Assembly: GCF_000210295.1 (NCBI RefSeq)
Contig: NC_026738.1
Location: 62,001-126,000 of the forward strand
Reading direction: 5' to 3'
Origin: Trypanosoma brucei gambiense DAL972
Lineage: Eukaryota; Euglenozoa; Kinetoplastea; Trypanosomatida; Trypanosomatidae
DNA: 64,000 nucleotides
This document shows, one piece after another, positions 36,142-48,584 of this stretch (positions within the stretch are counted from its first letter, which is position 1; each line of letters opens with the position of its first letter). The position numbers and the translations under genes are program-made. The notes under the pieces were generated by a model. That model saw nothing but the letters and a program-made list of their open reading frames with translations, was not told the DNA's origin and made no database searches.

Positions 36142-37713
36142 ATGTCAACGATGCCTGTTACATTACGCACTACTGCAACAGTATTTCTCCTCTGCGGCAT
36201 ATGTGCGCTCGATGTGACTTGGGCGGAGGAGCTCTCTGTTGCGCAAAAACAGTATGTAACAGCACATGGGCGGCAACTTGTTGGACAAGGGGCTACGACA
36301 CTGTGTACCATGAAAAAGTTGCTTGACGGCGTGAACTCCAGGGTTGACACATTTGAACAACAAATCCTTACGTTCGTCAACAATGCGAATGCGAATTTTC
36401 GTAAAATATCGGATGACAAGGTAATGGCAGCATCGCTCTCCGCGAGCAGGCTACAGGAAATGCAGTACATGAAATCGCTGGGCAATAGCATAATCAAGTA
36501 CATGGGGGAAACAGGAAAGCGGGCTAAGGCAGCGGCGGCAAATGCAAGCGCAGCTCTCGATGAGGTGCTAAAATGGCATTGTGTTGACAGGACGGAGAGT
36601 CACGAGTCCTCATACAGTTCTACTCCAAATGCAAATTGTGAACCTAACGCGTATAAGCGAGACTACTACTATGAACATTCGAGGCTTGATCCCCATAAAT
36701 ACAGCATTTTATGCAACTACAAAGTGGTCAGTAGCACCACTACTCAAACGACGTTCTCCAACATGGAGAGGGCACTCGAAATATGGAACCAGGTAAAACC
36801 CAAGCCGTACCATATGCGTGTTATGATATGTGGAGCAGGCGCACCCGCTCACCAAGCAGCTCCCGCTGGACGACCATGCACAGTGCTGGAGAACTGGCTT
36901 TGGAACTACAGAGTAACGGCACATTTGATAGCAAAGCTCGAGAAGGATGCGACCCTAGCTCTAAGGGTTATGCGCTACTCTGAGAAAGTGCTAGAGGGTG
37001 ACAAAGAGTCTCTTGCACAGCATGAGGAGAGAAGGAAAGCAGCAGAGGCGCGGGCGGCGGAGGAGGAGGCGAAACGCCAGGCTGCTGAGAAGGCTGCTGA
37101 GGAAGCGAGAAAGGCTTTGGAGGAGGCTGAGGCGAGACGAGTGGCTGCTGAGGAACAGGCGGAGGCCAGGCGCTTGGAAGCTGAGAAGGCTGAGAAGGCA
37201 AAGGAGGCGGGTCAGCCGGTGAGTGAAGAAAAGAAAAAGATGTTGCTGGAGGCTGTTGAGGAAGCTGAGGCAACTGAAAAGGCTGCAGAAAAGCAGGCAA
37301 AAGATTCGAGAAAGGCATTTGAGGAAGCGGAGGAGGAGCGCATCAAAGCCACCGAAGATGCAGAGGCTGCAAAAGAGGAAAAGAAGGACGCCGAGGAATC
37401 TGAAGAGAAACTGAAGAAGGATGTAGAAAAATTGGCGGAGGAATTGAAAGAGGAGTCGAAAGAAAGTGGTGAAGAGGACGACGTAAATGCTGACCATGAC
37501 GATGGGGGCAGCGAGGCCAAGAGTGGCTGGATTGGGACAACGAAAGTGTTAATATTTTTAATTCCTTTGCTTTTGCTGTTGCTTGGGTTGCTTGTGTTCT
37601 TTGTTATTAGGGGCCGTAGGAAGGCTGAGGTGAAGGATGATATAAACATAGAGGAAGGTGGTGCTAAAAGCAAAAATACGAAGACCGCAGCAGGTCTTGA
37701 CAGTGATATTTAA
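36142..37713 (+). CDS. ISG75: Invariant surface glycoprotein 75, type III N-terminus
   Basis: This is the second gene of the rightward array, a 523-residue type III ISG75, the mirror partner of 23479-25050. It differs from that protein at the acidic segment (HDDGGSE). The head sequence after the first cysteine (TMKKLLDGVNSRVDTFEQQ) separates it from type II. All six ectodomain cysteines, the coil, the membrane helix and the tail are intact. It sits 590 bases after the stop of the preceding gene, the standard spacer. Confidence 0.97.
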   Translation: MSTMPVTLRTTATVFLLCGICALDVTWAEELSVAQKQYVTAHGRQLVGQGATTLCTMKKLLDGVNSRVDTFEQQILTFVNNANANFRKISDDKVMAASLSASRLQEMQYMKSLGNSIIKYMGETGKRAKAAAANASAALDEVLKWHCVDRTESHESSYSSTPNANCEPNAYKRDYYYEHSRLDPHKYSILCNYKVVSSTTTQTTFSNMERALEIWNQVKPKPYHMRVMICGAGAPAHQAAPAGRPCTVLENWLWNYRVTAHLIAKLEKDATLALRVMRYSEKVLEGDKESLAQHEERRKAAEARAAEEEAKRQAAEKAAEEARKALEEAEARRVAAEEQAEARRLEAEKAEKAKEAGQPVSEEKKKMLLEAVEEAEATEKAAEKQAKDSRKAFEEAEEERIKATEDAEAAKEEKKDAEESEEKLKKDVEKLAEELKEESKESGEEDDVNADHDDGGSEAKSGWIGTTKVLIFLIPLLLLLLGLLVFFVIRGRRKAEVKDDINIEEGGAKSKNTKTAAGLDSDI

Positions 37714-38303
37714 ACACTATCACAGGTGCCCGAACACGAAGGTACAGGTATAGGCATTTGTGTGTATGATTTTGGAATTGAAATCGGTTGCTATAAGTGA
37801 TATAAGGGTGCTTTTTATATGTTGTCGTTTCTTGCTTTTTATACCGTTGCTTGTAATGTTTCGGTCTGACCAGTTCCTTGCAGCTTATCTCAAGGTTATT
37901 ACCCTTTTCCCACATACTACTGGTTTGAGGTAGGGCCGCATTGGTAGCTGCGGATACCAGTGCTGATGCCTTTTTTCATACGTATTGCTTATTTCATGTG
38001 TTAAGGGTATTCATACATTCCTTGCGCTACTATGAAGGGTGTAATGAAAGACTGCCGTGGAGGTTGTCCATGTTCGGGTGAACTGCAACAAATCCGCTAT
38101 TGGATACGCATATTCTTTCCTTTGCTCAATTGCGCATATTTTTACTCTTTGGTCGCTTCTATCGATTCCCTTACCTTTCTTATTTTCTCTTGGATATTTG
38201 ACTGTAGTTGATTGCATATTTCTACGGCCAAGGTAACGTGAGGTTGAGACTGACAAGCTGAGGAAGTGGTGATCAGAGGAGGGTGACAGATAAGTTTTAA
38301 CGG

Positions 38304-39875
38304 ATGTCAACGATGCCTGTTACATTACGGACTACTGCAACAGTATTTCTCCTCTGCGGCATATGTGCGCTCGATGTGACTTGGGCGGAGGAGCTCTCTG
38401 TTGCGCAAAAACAATATGTAACAGCAGGTGCTCGGCAACTTGATGGACAAGGGGCTACGACACTGTGCGAAATGAAGAAGATGCTTGACGGCGTGAACTC
38501 CAGGGTTGACATGTTTGAACAGCAGGCGTATATGTATGTCAACAATGCGAATGCGAATTTTCGTAAAATATCGGATGACAAGGGAATGGAGTTATCATTC
38601 CCTTCAAATAAGCTTCGGGAAATACAGTACATGAAATCGCTGGGCAATGGCATAATCAAGTACATGGGGGGCACAGGAGAGCGGGCTAAGGCAGCGGCGG
38701 CAAATGCAAGCGCAGCTCTCGACCAAGTGCTGACGTGGCATTGTGTTGACAGGACGGCGAGTCATGACGTCCTTCCTGGCTACGGTCGAAATGAGAACTG
38801 CTTACCCAACGCGTACAAGCGAGACTACTACTATGAACATTCGAGGCTTGATCCCCATAAATACAGCATTTTATGCAACTACAAAGTAGTGGACAGTGTC
38901 ATTACACAAACGACGTTCTCCAACATGGAGAGGGCACTCGAAATATGGAACCAGGTAAAACCCAAACCGTACTCCGCTCGTGTTATGATATGTGGAGCAG
39001 GCGCACCCGCTCACCAAGCAGCTCCCGCTGGACGACCATGCACAGTGCTGGAGAACTGGCTTTGGAACTACAGAGTAACGGCACATTTAATATCGAAGGT
39101 CGAGAAGGATGCGACCCTAGCTCTAAGGGTTTTTCACTACTCTAAGAAAGTGCTAGAGGGTTACAAAGAGTCTCTTGCACAGCATGAGGAGAGAAGGAAA
39201 GCAGCAGAGGCGCGGGCGGCGGAGGAGGAGGCGAAACGCCAGGCTGCTGAGAAGGCTGCTGAGGAAGCGAGAAAGGCTTTGGAGGAGGCTGAGGCGAGAC
39301 GAGTGGCTGCTGAGGAACAGGCGGAGGCCAGGCGCTTGGAAGCTGAGAAGGCTGAGAAGGCAAAGGAGGCGGGTCAGCCGGTGAGTGAAGAAAAGAAAAA
39401 GATGTTGCTGGAGGCTGTTGAGAAAGCTGAGGCAACTGAAAAGGCTGCAGAAAAGCAGGCAAAAGATTCGAGAAAGGCATTTGAGGAAGCGGAGGAGGAG
39501 CGCGTCAAAGCCACCGAAGATGCAGAGGCTGCAAAAGAGGAAAAGAAGGACGCCGAGGAATCTGAAGAGAAACTGAAGAAGGATGTAGAAAAATTGGCGG
39601 AGGAATTGAAAGAGGAGTCGAAAGAAAGTGGTGAAGAGGACGACGTAAATGCTGACCATGACGATGGGGGCAGCGAGGCCAAGAGTGGCTGGATTGGGAC
39701 AACGAAAGTGTTAATATTTTTAATTCCTTTGCTTTTGCTGTTGCTTGGGTTGCTTGTGTTCTTTGTTATTAGGGGCCGTAGGAAGGCTGAGGTGAAGGAT
39801 GATATAAACATAGAGGAAGGTGGTGCTAAAAGCAAAAATACGAAGACCGCAGCAGGTCTTGACAGTGATATTTAA
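38304..39875 (+). CDS. ISG75: Invariant surface glycoprotein 75, type II N-terminus variant
   Basis: This is the third rightward ISG75, 523 residues with a type II head. It differs from the first rightward gene at three positions I can see: Thr for Ala just before the first cysteine (GATTLCEMKK), Lys for Glu in the coil (AVEKAEATE), and Val for Ile (EEERVKATED). The AVEKAEATE variant is shared with the type I genes, which suggests patchy conversion between neighbours. Domain plan intact. Confidence 0.97.
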   Translation: MSTMPVTLRTTATVFLLCGICALDVTWAEELSVAQKQYVTAGARQLDGQGATTLCEMKKMLDGVNSRVDMFEQQAYMYVNNANANFRKISDDKGMELSFPSNKLREIQYMKSLGNGIIKYMGGTGERAKAAAANASAALDQVLTWHCVDRTASHDVLPGYGRNENCLPNAYKRDYYYEHSRLDPHKYSILCNYKVVDSVITQTTFSNMERALEIWNQVKPKPYSARVMICGAGAPAHQAAPAGRPCTVLENWLWNYRVTAHLISKVEKDATLALRVFHYSKKVLEGYKESLAQHEERRKAAEARAAEEEAKRQAAEKAAEEARKALEEAEARRVAAEEQAEARRLEAEKAEKAKEAGQPVSEEKKKMLLEAVEKAEATEKAAEKQAKDSRKAFEEAEEERVKATEDAEAAKEEKKDAEESEEKLKKDVEKLAEELKEESKESGEEDDVNADHDDGGSEAKSGWIGTTKVLIFLIPLLLLLLGLLVFFVIRGRRKAEVKDDINIEEGGAKSKNTKTAAGLDSDI

Positions 39876-40540
39876 ACACTATCACAGGTGCCCGAACACG
39901 AAGGTACAGGTATAGGCATTTGTGTGTATGATTTTGGAATTGAAATCGGTTGCTATAAGTGATATAAGGGTGCTTTTTATATGTTGTCGTTTCTTGCTTT
40001 TTATACCGTTGCTTGTAATGTTTCGGTCTGACCAGTTCCTTGCAGCTTATCTCAAGGTTATTACCCTTTTCCCACATACTACCGGTTTGAGGTAGGGCCG
40101 CATTGGTAGCTGCGGATACCAGTGCTGATGCCTTTTTTCATACGTATTGCTTATTTCATGTGTTAAGGGTATTCATACATTCCTTGCGCTACTATGAAGG
40201 GTGTAATGAAAGACTGCCGTGGAGGTTGTCCATGTTCGGGTGAACTGCAACAAATCCGCTATTGGATACGCATATTATTTCCTTTTCTCAATTGCGCATA
40301 TTTTTACCCTTTGGTCGCTTCTATCGATTCCCTTACCTTTCTTATTTTCTCTTGGATATTTGACTGTAGTTGATTGCATATTTCTACGGCCAAGGTAACG
40401 TGAGGTTGAGACTGACAAGCTGAGGAAGTGGTGATCAGAGGAGGGTGACAGATAAGTTTTAACGGATGTCAACGATGCCTGTTACATTACGCACTACTGC
40501 AACAGTATTTCTCCTCTGCGGCATATGTGCGCTCGATGTG

Positions 40541-40640
40541 NNNNNNNNNNNNNNNNNNNNNNNNNNNNNNNNNNNNNNNNNNNNNNNNNNNNNNNNNNNN
40601 NNNNNNNNNNNNNNNNNNNNNNNNNNNNNNNNNNNNNNNN
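40541..40640. other. Assembly gap (100 N)
   Basis: Exactly 100 N, a conventional placeholder of unknown true length. It falls inside the type I ISG75 gene of the right arm. Confidence 0.99.
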
Positions 40641-41015
40641 TGTTTTTGTTTTGCTTTTTTTTTTTTTGAACAAGCGCCTACCTTCGTTATACGTATACCT
40701 TTATCCAAGTGGCCAGTGGGAGGCCACATAAAGGTAATATTTTTGCTTGCTGATATACAGAGAACGGGAGCTGCGCTTCCATATAAAAGCGGAGGGGAGG
40801 AATATTTTTTATCCTTCGGTTTCTTCTGGAAATTCCTTTCAGAATTAAATCACGGTGCTCTGCGAAAGGAAGCTTCGTCTTTGTCTAGAAAAAAAAATAG
40901 CTAGTGATCTGAATCATTCGACCGAGCTGCGACAAGCTCTGGATGTGCAAGCGCACTCGCCCCTACATCCGTCGTACTTTCGTCACCTCTTTCATTGAGG
41001 CAATCCTTGGAGTCT
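40641..41015. other. Sequence of unclear origin at the gap edge
   Basis: About 375 bases after the gap do not read as ISG75 and I find no copy elsewhere in the window. It begins with a T-rich run and contains short frames only. The last 30 or so bases before 41022 show weak, gapped similarity to the expected ISG75 sequence, as in poor-quality sequence. Either a misassembled contig end or a real insertion. Confidence 0.6.
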
Positions 41016-42940
41016 ATGAATGTCGCGAGAGAAATTTTTCAGAAAGTGTCAGAGCATGGTGATATGAAGGCGGCGCTGGGACAAAAGATGTTGGATCAGA
41101 TGCGTGGTGTCCAACGTGTAGCGAACCGAACGAAAAGGAGCGTTGAGGAGACATGGGAGAAGGCGAAGAGGGCTGCAGCGAACTCGAGCAAAGTTCTCAA
41201 GGAGTTGCTAAAATGGCACTGTATAAACAAGGAAGCAATCCGTGATTCGTTTGACCATATGGCTAACGCAAACTGCGATCCCAGTGCGTATAAACATGAC
41301 TATCATCGAAATTTTGGACATGATGACGCTCGCGCATACGCTATATATTGCGAGTACAAGTCTATTCCGGCTGCAAAAACTGATGTGACCTTCTCCAACA
41401 TGGAGGGGGCAGTCGAGGCATGGAATCGAGCAAAGCCCAAGGCTGATGCAAGGGATGCTGTTGAGTGCAGCAGCGGCCATTCGTCAAGAAGTGCGTCCTC
41501 CTCCGATAAACCATGCACGCTGCTTGAAAGTTGGCGGTGGGACTACGATGCAGCAAGGTATGCGATACTCAAACTTGAAACTCTAGTCCGCAATTCCTTG
41601 GGGGTGACTCACTATGCTCAGAGATTTCAACAGATTGGAAGGGAGTCTCTTGCACAGTATCTGGAATGGAAAAAAGCAGCAGAGGCGCGGGCGGCGGAGG
41701 AGGAGGCGAAACGCCAGGCTGCTGAGAAGGCTGCTGAGGAAGCGAGAAAGGCTTTGGAGGAGGCTGAGGCGAGACGAGTGGCTGCTGAGGAACAGGCGGA
41801 GGCCAGGCGCTTGGAAGCTGAGAAGGCTGAGAAGGCAAAGGAGGCGGGTCAGCCGGTGAGTGAAGAAAAGAAAAAGATGTTGCTGGAGGCTGTTGAGAAA
41901 GCTGAGGCAACTGAAAAGGCTGCAGAAAAGCAGGCAAAAGATTCGAGAAAGGCATTTGAGGAAGCGGAGGAGGAGCGCATCAAAGCCACCGAAGATGCAG
42001 AAGTTGCGCGGTGGGACAAGGAGGGCGCCGAGGAATCTGAAGAGAAACTGAAGAAGGATGTAGAAAAATTGGCGGAGGAATTGAAAGAGGAGTCGAAAGA
42101 AAGTGGTGAAGAGGACGACGTAAATGCTGACCATGATGATGAGGGCAGCGAGGCCAAGAGTGGCTGGATTGGGACAACGAAAGTGTTAATATTTTTAATT
42201 CCTTTGCTTTTGCTGTTGCTTGGGTTGCTTGTGTTCTTTGTTATTAGGGGCCGTAGGAAGGCTGAGGTGAAGGATGATATAAGTATAGGGGAAGCTAATG
42301 CTAAAAGCAAAAATACGAAGACCGCAGCAGGTCTTGACAGTGATATTTAAACACTATCACAGGTGCCCGAACACGAAGGAACAGGTATAGGCATTTGTGT
42401 GTATGATTTTGGAATTGGAATCGGTTGCTATAAGTGATATAAGGGTGCTTTTTATATGTTGTCGTTTCTTGCTTTTTATACCGTTGCTTGTAATGTTTCG
42501 GTCTGACCAGTTCCTTGCAGCTTATCTCAAGGTTATTACCCTTTTCCCACATACTACTGGTTTGAGGTAGGGCCGCATTGGTAGCTGCGGATACCAGTGC
42601 TGATGCCTTTTTTCATACGTATTGCTTATTTCATGTGTTAAGGGTATTCATACATTCCTTGCGCTACTATGAAGGGTGTAATGAAAGACTGCCGTGGAGG
42701 TTGTCCATGTTCGGGTGAACTGCAACAAATCCGCTATTGGATACGCATATTATTTCCTTTTCTCAATTGCGCATATTTTTACCCTTTGGTCGCTTCTATC
42801 GATTCCCTTACCTTTCTTATTTTCTCTTGGATATTTGACTGTAGTTGATTGCATATTTATACGGCCAAGGTAACGTGAGGTTGAGACTGACAAGCTGAGG
42901 AAGTGGTGATCAGAGGAGGGTGACAGATAAGTTTTAACGG

Positions 42941-44508
42941 ATGTCAACGATGCCTGTTACATTACGCACTACTGCAACAGTATTTCTCCTCTGCGGCATA
43001 TGTGCGCTCGATGTGACTTGGGCGGAGGAGCTCTCTGTTGCGCAAAAACAGTATGTAACAGCACATGGGCGGCAACTTGTTGGACAAGGGGCTACGACAC
43101 TGTGTACCATGAAAAAGTTGCTTGACGGCGTGAACTCCAGGGTTGACACATTTGAACAACAAATCCTTACGTTCGTCAACAATGCGAATGCGAATTTTCG
43201 TAAAATATCGGATGACAAGGTAATGGCAGCATCGCTCTCCGCGAGCAGGCTACAGGAAATGCAGTACATGAAATCGCTGGGCAATAGCATAATCAAGTAC
43301 ATGGGGGAAACAGGAAAGCGGGCTAAGGCAGCGGCGGCAAATGCAAGTGCAGCTCTCGATGAGGTGCTAAAATGGCATTGTGTTGACAGGACGGAGAGTC
43401 ACGAGTCCTCATACAGTTCTACTCCAAATGCAAATTGTGAACCTAACGCGTATAAGCGAGACTACTACTATGAACATTCGAGGCTTGATCCCCATAAATA
43501 CAGCATTTTATGCAACTACAAAGTGGTCAGTAGCACCACTACTCAAACGACGTTCTCCAACATGGAGAGGGCACTCGAAATATGGAACCAGGTAAAACCC
43601 AAGCCGTACCATATGCGTGTTATGATATGTGGAGCAGGCGCACCCGCTCACCAAGCAGCTCCCGCTGGACGACCATGCACAGTGCTGGAGAACTGGCTTT
43701 GGAACTACAGAGTAACGGCACATTTAATAGCAAAGCTCGAGAAGGATGCGACCCTAGCTCTAAGGGTTATGCGCTACTCTGAGAAAGTGCTAGAGGGTGA
43801 CAAAGAGTCTCTTGCACAGCATGAGGAGAGAAGGAAAGCAGCAGAGGCGCGGGCGGCGGAGGAGGAGGCGAAACGCCAGGCTGCTGAGAAGGCTGCTGAG
43901 GAAGCGAGAAAGGCTTTGGAGGAGGCTGAGGCGAGACGAGTGGCTGCTGAGGAACAGGCGGAGGCCAGGCGCTTGGAAGCTGAGAAGGCGAAGCAAAGGA
44001 GGCGGGTCAGCCGGTGAGTGAAGAAAAGAAAAAGATGTTGCTGGAGGCTGTTGAGGAAGCTGAGGCAACTGAAAAGGCTGCAGAAAAGCAGGCAAAAGAT
44101 TCGAGAAAGGCATTTGAGGAAGCGGAGGAGGAGCGCATCAAAGCCACCGAAGATGCAGAGGCTGCAAAAGAGGAAAAGAAGGACGCCGAGGAATCTGAAG
44201 AGAAACTGAAGAAGGATGTAGAAAAATTGGCGGAGGAATTGAAAGAGGAGTCGAAAGAAAGTGGTGAAGAGGACGACGTAAATGCTGACCATGATGATGA
44301 GGGCAGCGAGGCCAAGAGTGGCTGGATTGGGACAACGAAAGTGTTAATATTTTTAATTCCTTTGCTTTTGCTGTTGCTTGGGTTGCTTGTGTTCTTTGTT
44401 ATTAGGGGCCGTAGGAAGGCTGAGGTGAAGGATGATATAAGTATAGAGGAAGGTGGTGCTAAAAGCAAAAATACGAAGACCGCAGCAGGTCTTGACAGTG
44501 ATATTTAA
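42941..44508 (+). pseudogene. ISG75: ISG75, type III, with a 4-base deficit and frameshift in the coiled coil
   Basis: This is the last gene of the rightward array. It is 1568 bases against 1572 for the intact 523-codon genes. The first 350 codons match type III; near 43990, in the repeated Ala/Glu/Lys codons of the coil, 4 bases are missing relative to the other copies and the frame reaches a stop at 44015-44017 after eight altered residues. The remainder (coil, membrane helix and tail) continues intact in another frame to 44508. If real, the product would lack a membrane anchor and could be secreted or degraded. A sequencing or collapse error in a repetitive codon run is also possible. The 3' flank is shared with the last gene of the left arm. 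Confidence 0.88.
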
Positions 44509-44741
44509 ACACTATCACAGGTGCCCGAACACGAAGGTACAGGTATAGGCATTTGTGTGTATGATTTTGGAATTGGAATTGAAATTAGGTGCTTGATGCA
44601 ATTTAACGGTTTCCACGCAAGGTTTCGTGGAAATATTATACGCCATTAATTATCCTTGTGGCTCCATTCAAATTGTTGATGCTTGCTTAATGTTATTTTT
44701 ATAAGGTACTTTCGGGTGTAACGGTGCAGGGTGAACGTTCC

Positions 44742-47243
44742 TTTTGGCGTTAGTTAACTGTTCCGCCCATCCCCTCTTTTTGCTCTTCACCCTTTTTCTG
44801 TTGCTTGTGTGAATTGTTTGTGGTTACCGCAGGGAATTATTACCTTCTTTTATTGAGAGTGGTGGTTCAATGTTTGGAAAGGGACGGTTACTAGTGTACG
44901 CACTTGCAATGCTGTTGTTGTTTGCTTCCTGACGTGTACGAAGGAAGGGAAGTTAGAGTTTTATGGGTAGCTTAGCTTGAGGGCGCGTGCATGCGTAAAG
45001 CTGCTTAATTTTATCCGTGTACTTTTATAAAGATGTGTATTGGTGAGGTACGTGCAAACACGCAGTTGGCTGACTGAGTTGAATCAACTGCAATTGCATG
45101 TGTTTGGCCGGTGAGGCGCAGCACGTAAAGGGCAATAGGGACGATTAAAATGACTTGAGTACATTTGTTGGGGGTTGGTTAACAAGATGGTAACTACAGG
45201 AAAGAGCGTTTGGACGGAGGTAATGTTCGCTTTGATGGTTCGTTATTGCTGATATTCTCCTTCAGTCCCCCGTAAGAACATTAATGGGCTAGACATATAG
45301 GGAGACACTTATAATTGCGGATCCATGCGAATACGTAAGTACTTGCTGAATTGAGAGGGTATTGGTAAACGAATAAGTTGTGCGGCATCGTACCACCTTC
45401 ATGGTTACCGCTGGTGCAGGCCGTTTCGACACTCTTTAAGGAATCAGCGACGATATGCATTGGAGGAACGGGGTAACATGTGAATGTGAACGTGAATGAA
45501 GGAAATTGTGAGGAGCAGTTGGGTCAAACGCACGCAAATGAGGCGCCTTGAAGCGCCAAAATAAACGTTCCGCGGGGCGGATGGCCCTTTTGATGACGGT
45601 CGGAAAAGGAAAGGGATGCCCCTGGGCCCATTCCATACCCCACAAGTGCACAAGTGAGTTTGCGCTGACCGACGCCGGTGGGTTCAGTGCCTGCCGAAAC
45701 CCCTGCAGCCAACCACGGCACTGAGGAAGATATTGGCAAATCGCATTTGTTGGCGTAGCCGCTGAACTCCGTGTGGTGTGGGAACCCCGATGCTTTTGCT
45801 TTTGTAATTACCGCGCGGTCTCAACAGCTGGCGCCTAAGGGTGTAGCTTGCCAACACTTAATGTGTGACGGGGGGAAATGGTGTGCATTTGGATCCCCGT
45901 AAACGAGGAAGATAACCAAAGGCTGGGAATATGTTTCAAATGCCATTGTTAAGGCGACTTCACTCGAATGGAAGCAAGGCGACATGTGTGGGTTTAGGTG
46001 CATGAAAGGAACAAAAGAGGCGCCACCATCCGGGCGCTTGAGAGATGTAGAGAAGACGCGGGTGTTATTTGCCTCTCGAACTGTTTGGATGCCCAACGGA
46101 GTGGACGGGACGTCATCGGTGAGACTTGATTATTTCAACGAAACCCTCCTTTACCATTGCTTGGAATTTAGTGCGAAGGCGTATGTTTTGTTCCCCGCGA
46201 ATGCCGTCAAATAAATGGGCGTATCTATTTATTTTTTTGGAGGCCCCCGGGCAGCTGTTGGGGCTCAGATATCTGTGACAAAGCACGCCACTCGCTGAGG
46301 AAGCAAAGAGCCCTTTGTATTACACCGTGCGAATGCGACAGAAACTGGGGGAGTGTAACAATGCACTTTCGGTAGACGTACGACATTAATAGCGCCATTG
46401 GCGCGTCGCAGTTAGGAGGGGCACTGGGCAGGCAATGGAAGCGATAATTACAAACACGCGGCACCATCGCATCTCAATTAAACGGCGAAATAAATGGATC
46501 AACTGATCGAATTTTGGGAAACCCACACAACGATCGCGCCATCACCACCGCACATCTATCGGGTTTGCATGTGGTTTGCAGTTCCCTCTTGTAGTGAACA
46601 CACTGCATTTTCGTTCGTATCGCATGCGCGAAGGAAGTTCACACACAACTCGGTGACGATTTTTAAATTGGGTTGCCTCGCCCCCCCCCCCCTCTTCCCT
46701 CACCATCGCGACCCTTCGTCTTCCTTTTTATGCTCTTCAGAGGTTGCAATTGATGATGACAGTAAAGACACGCGTGTCCCTTACCGAATCTCTCGTTCTC
46801 CACCTCCTGAGTTATTTTCGAAGGAACCATTTCCTGACGTGATTCTCTTCTGTTCCTAATTGGTGCTACTGAAGAAGGGTCGTTTGGTTTAGCCTTTCTA
46901 TTATTCTTTTACGCAAGCTATTCCCCGCCTTGAAATTGAGTAAGGTTGCGTTTCGTTTCAGAGAGGGGAAGTAACCGCTGGCGCTGCAATGCGAGTTAAC
47001 ACACGTGGTACTCACAAGCTCCACCCTAAATTTAATGCATTCCATATTTTCTCCTGTAATGGTTCCTATACTCACCACCAGGGGATATCATACAAACTGA
47101 GCATAAACTTAATTGTTCCAGAACAAAACTACGAGCAACATTCGGGGATGTTAAATGTCCACTTCTCCGATACAAATGAGCGCTAGTCGTCATCAACGCC
47201 CCAACCCCATTAATGTTTGCCATTTTGTTCCACTTCACACACA
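44742..47243. other. Convergent intergenic region right of the ISG75 palindrome, first part
   Basis: The sequence is unique in the window and does not match its counterpart left of the other arm. Only short overlapping frames occur, for example 45984-46214 (+) and 45821-46096 (-), with no recognised motif. A run of 12 C lies at 46681-46692. I see no supported gene. Confidence 0.5.
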
Positions 47244-47614
47244 CACAAACGCAACGGAGGCGCTTGTGCCCTTCTTTTTTCTTTTCTCCTTTAGATGGGG
47301 CGGGAGTTGATACTCTCTGGAAAGTGTAGCATTGACATCACTGGGAAAATGGTGCAGTTTTTAAACCCACCAGAAAGTTATAACTCCTGAAACCAATATT
47401 TTCCTCAATCACACCTCGATGAAAGGAAGAGGAGCGCCTTCATTTCCGCTGAACAGTGTCTGGAGTTTTCCCCTTCCCTTAATGGGGCTTCTAAGTCTTA
47501 GGAGCCGCAAATGTGCAGGAGAGTGCCGGAGGGAGCTTTGCCACACAACTCAATTCAGTGCAAGGTCGGAACAAAAAGATAACAACAATAACGGCAGACA
47601 CACTCAGCAACCGT
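47244..47614. repeat. Outer inverted repeat, right copy (371 bp)
   Basis: Inverted partner of 16238-16609, nearly identical by eye, 2.5 kb outside the right ISG75 arm as the left copy is 2.3 kb outside the left arm. The edges are abrupt. No gene is evident inside. Confidence 0.85.
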
Positions 47615-48584
47615 CGCCGATTCGCCTGTGATAACGCACCACTTCACTGTTTCAACGAAAAGGCAGCAATCAATCACACAGCTGAGTATCCATCCATTCG
47701 CCGAAAAACACGCCGGCGTATATCTGCGATTTTTTTTTAAATGTACGTGCGGGATTCCCACCTACAAATGTATTGTGATGTGACGTGGTGGTGACTCTTG
47801 CACTACTAACCGATGACAAACGCACAAAGCAGGTTGTTGAAAAGGCAGTGAAAAAACACATTTAACCCACAACCATAATCCCGGTCTATGGATCGACAGC
47901 AAGTTATGTGACGGGGAACAGTACAAGGCGTCAAATAAATAAATATATATATATATTAATGCAAGAACGAGTTAAGCAACGCAGCGAAAGTATGAGACAA
48001 CCCCACACGTACACACACACACACACACTCGTGGCGGGGAAACCGTAATATTAGCGTTATCATTGCCGTTGGTGTCGATACACTCGCACGCATCCGAAGG
48101 CAAGACCGACTCGGACCTCCCTCCGTTGTGTGTTTGTCTTTTTCGTTTGTTTTCCGTTTTTTTGTTGTAGCTTTTTACTTTGTACCAATCGGCTTCTTAG
48201 AAAGTCCACAAATCAAGCATTCCCAATATTCCCCCTTCCCTTACACTCACCCATTAATAGCACACGGCTTACATACTGGGAAAGGAAAAGGAAGAAAAGT
48301 GCAAAAAAAAAAAAGATTAAAAAATAATAGCAACTGTATTCCGATTGACGGAAGGGAGACGGAAGGGGGGGGGAAAGCAACAAAGAGAGTGAAAAAAGTT
48401 AATCATGTCAGGTCCGTCTACCGGTTTGAAGCGGCTGGCGACCCCGACGCGGATACGAATATAGTTGATGTCGGAATATCGGTTTCATCGGCGGTGCAAC
48501 ATGCTTTCACCTTTTTCTTGCATGGGGGGGGGGGATTATTTTCCTTTCCACATGTTGTGTTGTGTTGTGTTGTGTTGTTGTTGT
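47615..48584. other. 3' flank of the first leftward ISG-like gene
   Basis: This contains a TA tract (47940-47957), a CA tract (48012-48028) and a G9 run (48367-48375). On the - strand this is the 3' UTR and downstream region of the ISG-like gene at 48585. No gene seen. Confidence 0.5.

Larger units (their letters stand above)
40466..42350 (+). pseudogene. ISG75: ISG75, type I, interrupted by assembly gap and unrelated sequence
   Basis: The first 25 codons (40466-40540) read as the ISG75 signal peptide and stop at the N run exactly where the type I head starts to differ from types II and III. From 41022 to the stop at 42350 the frame matches residues 81-522 of the type I gene at 19158-20726, with the tail ending GLDSDI. 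About 55 residues (165 bases) should lie between, but the window holds 100 N plus about 380 bases with little or no ISG75 similarity. The simplest reading is one type I gene broken by a bad assembly junction; a true insertion cannot be excluded. The spacing of the unit start (2162 bases after the previous gene) is normal. Confidence 0.85.
33702..44741. repeat. Right arm of the ISG75 inverted duplication
   Basis: This arm holds five ISG75 units on the + strand, each about 2162 bp start to start (33980, 36142, 38304, 40466; then 42941). It mirrors 18930-25350. The order of head types is II, III, II, I, III, and the internal III-II-I run matches the leftward array read 5' to 3'. Homology to the other arm begins at about 33702 and ends at about 44741. 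Confidence 0.9.
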
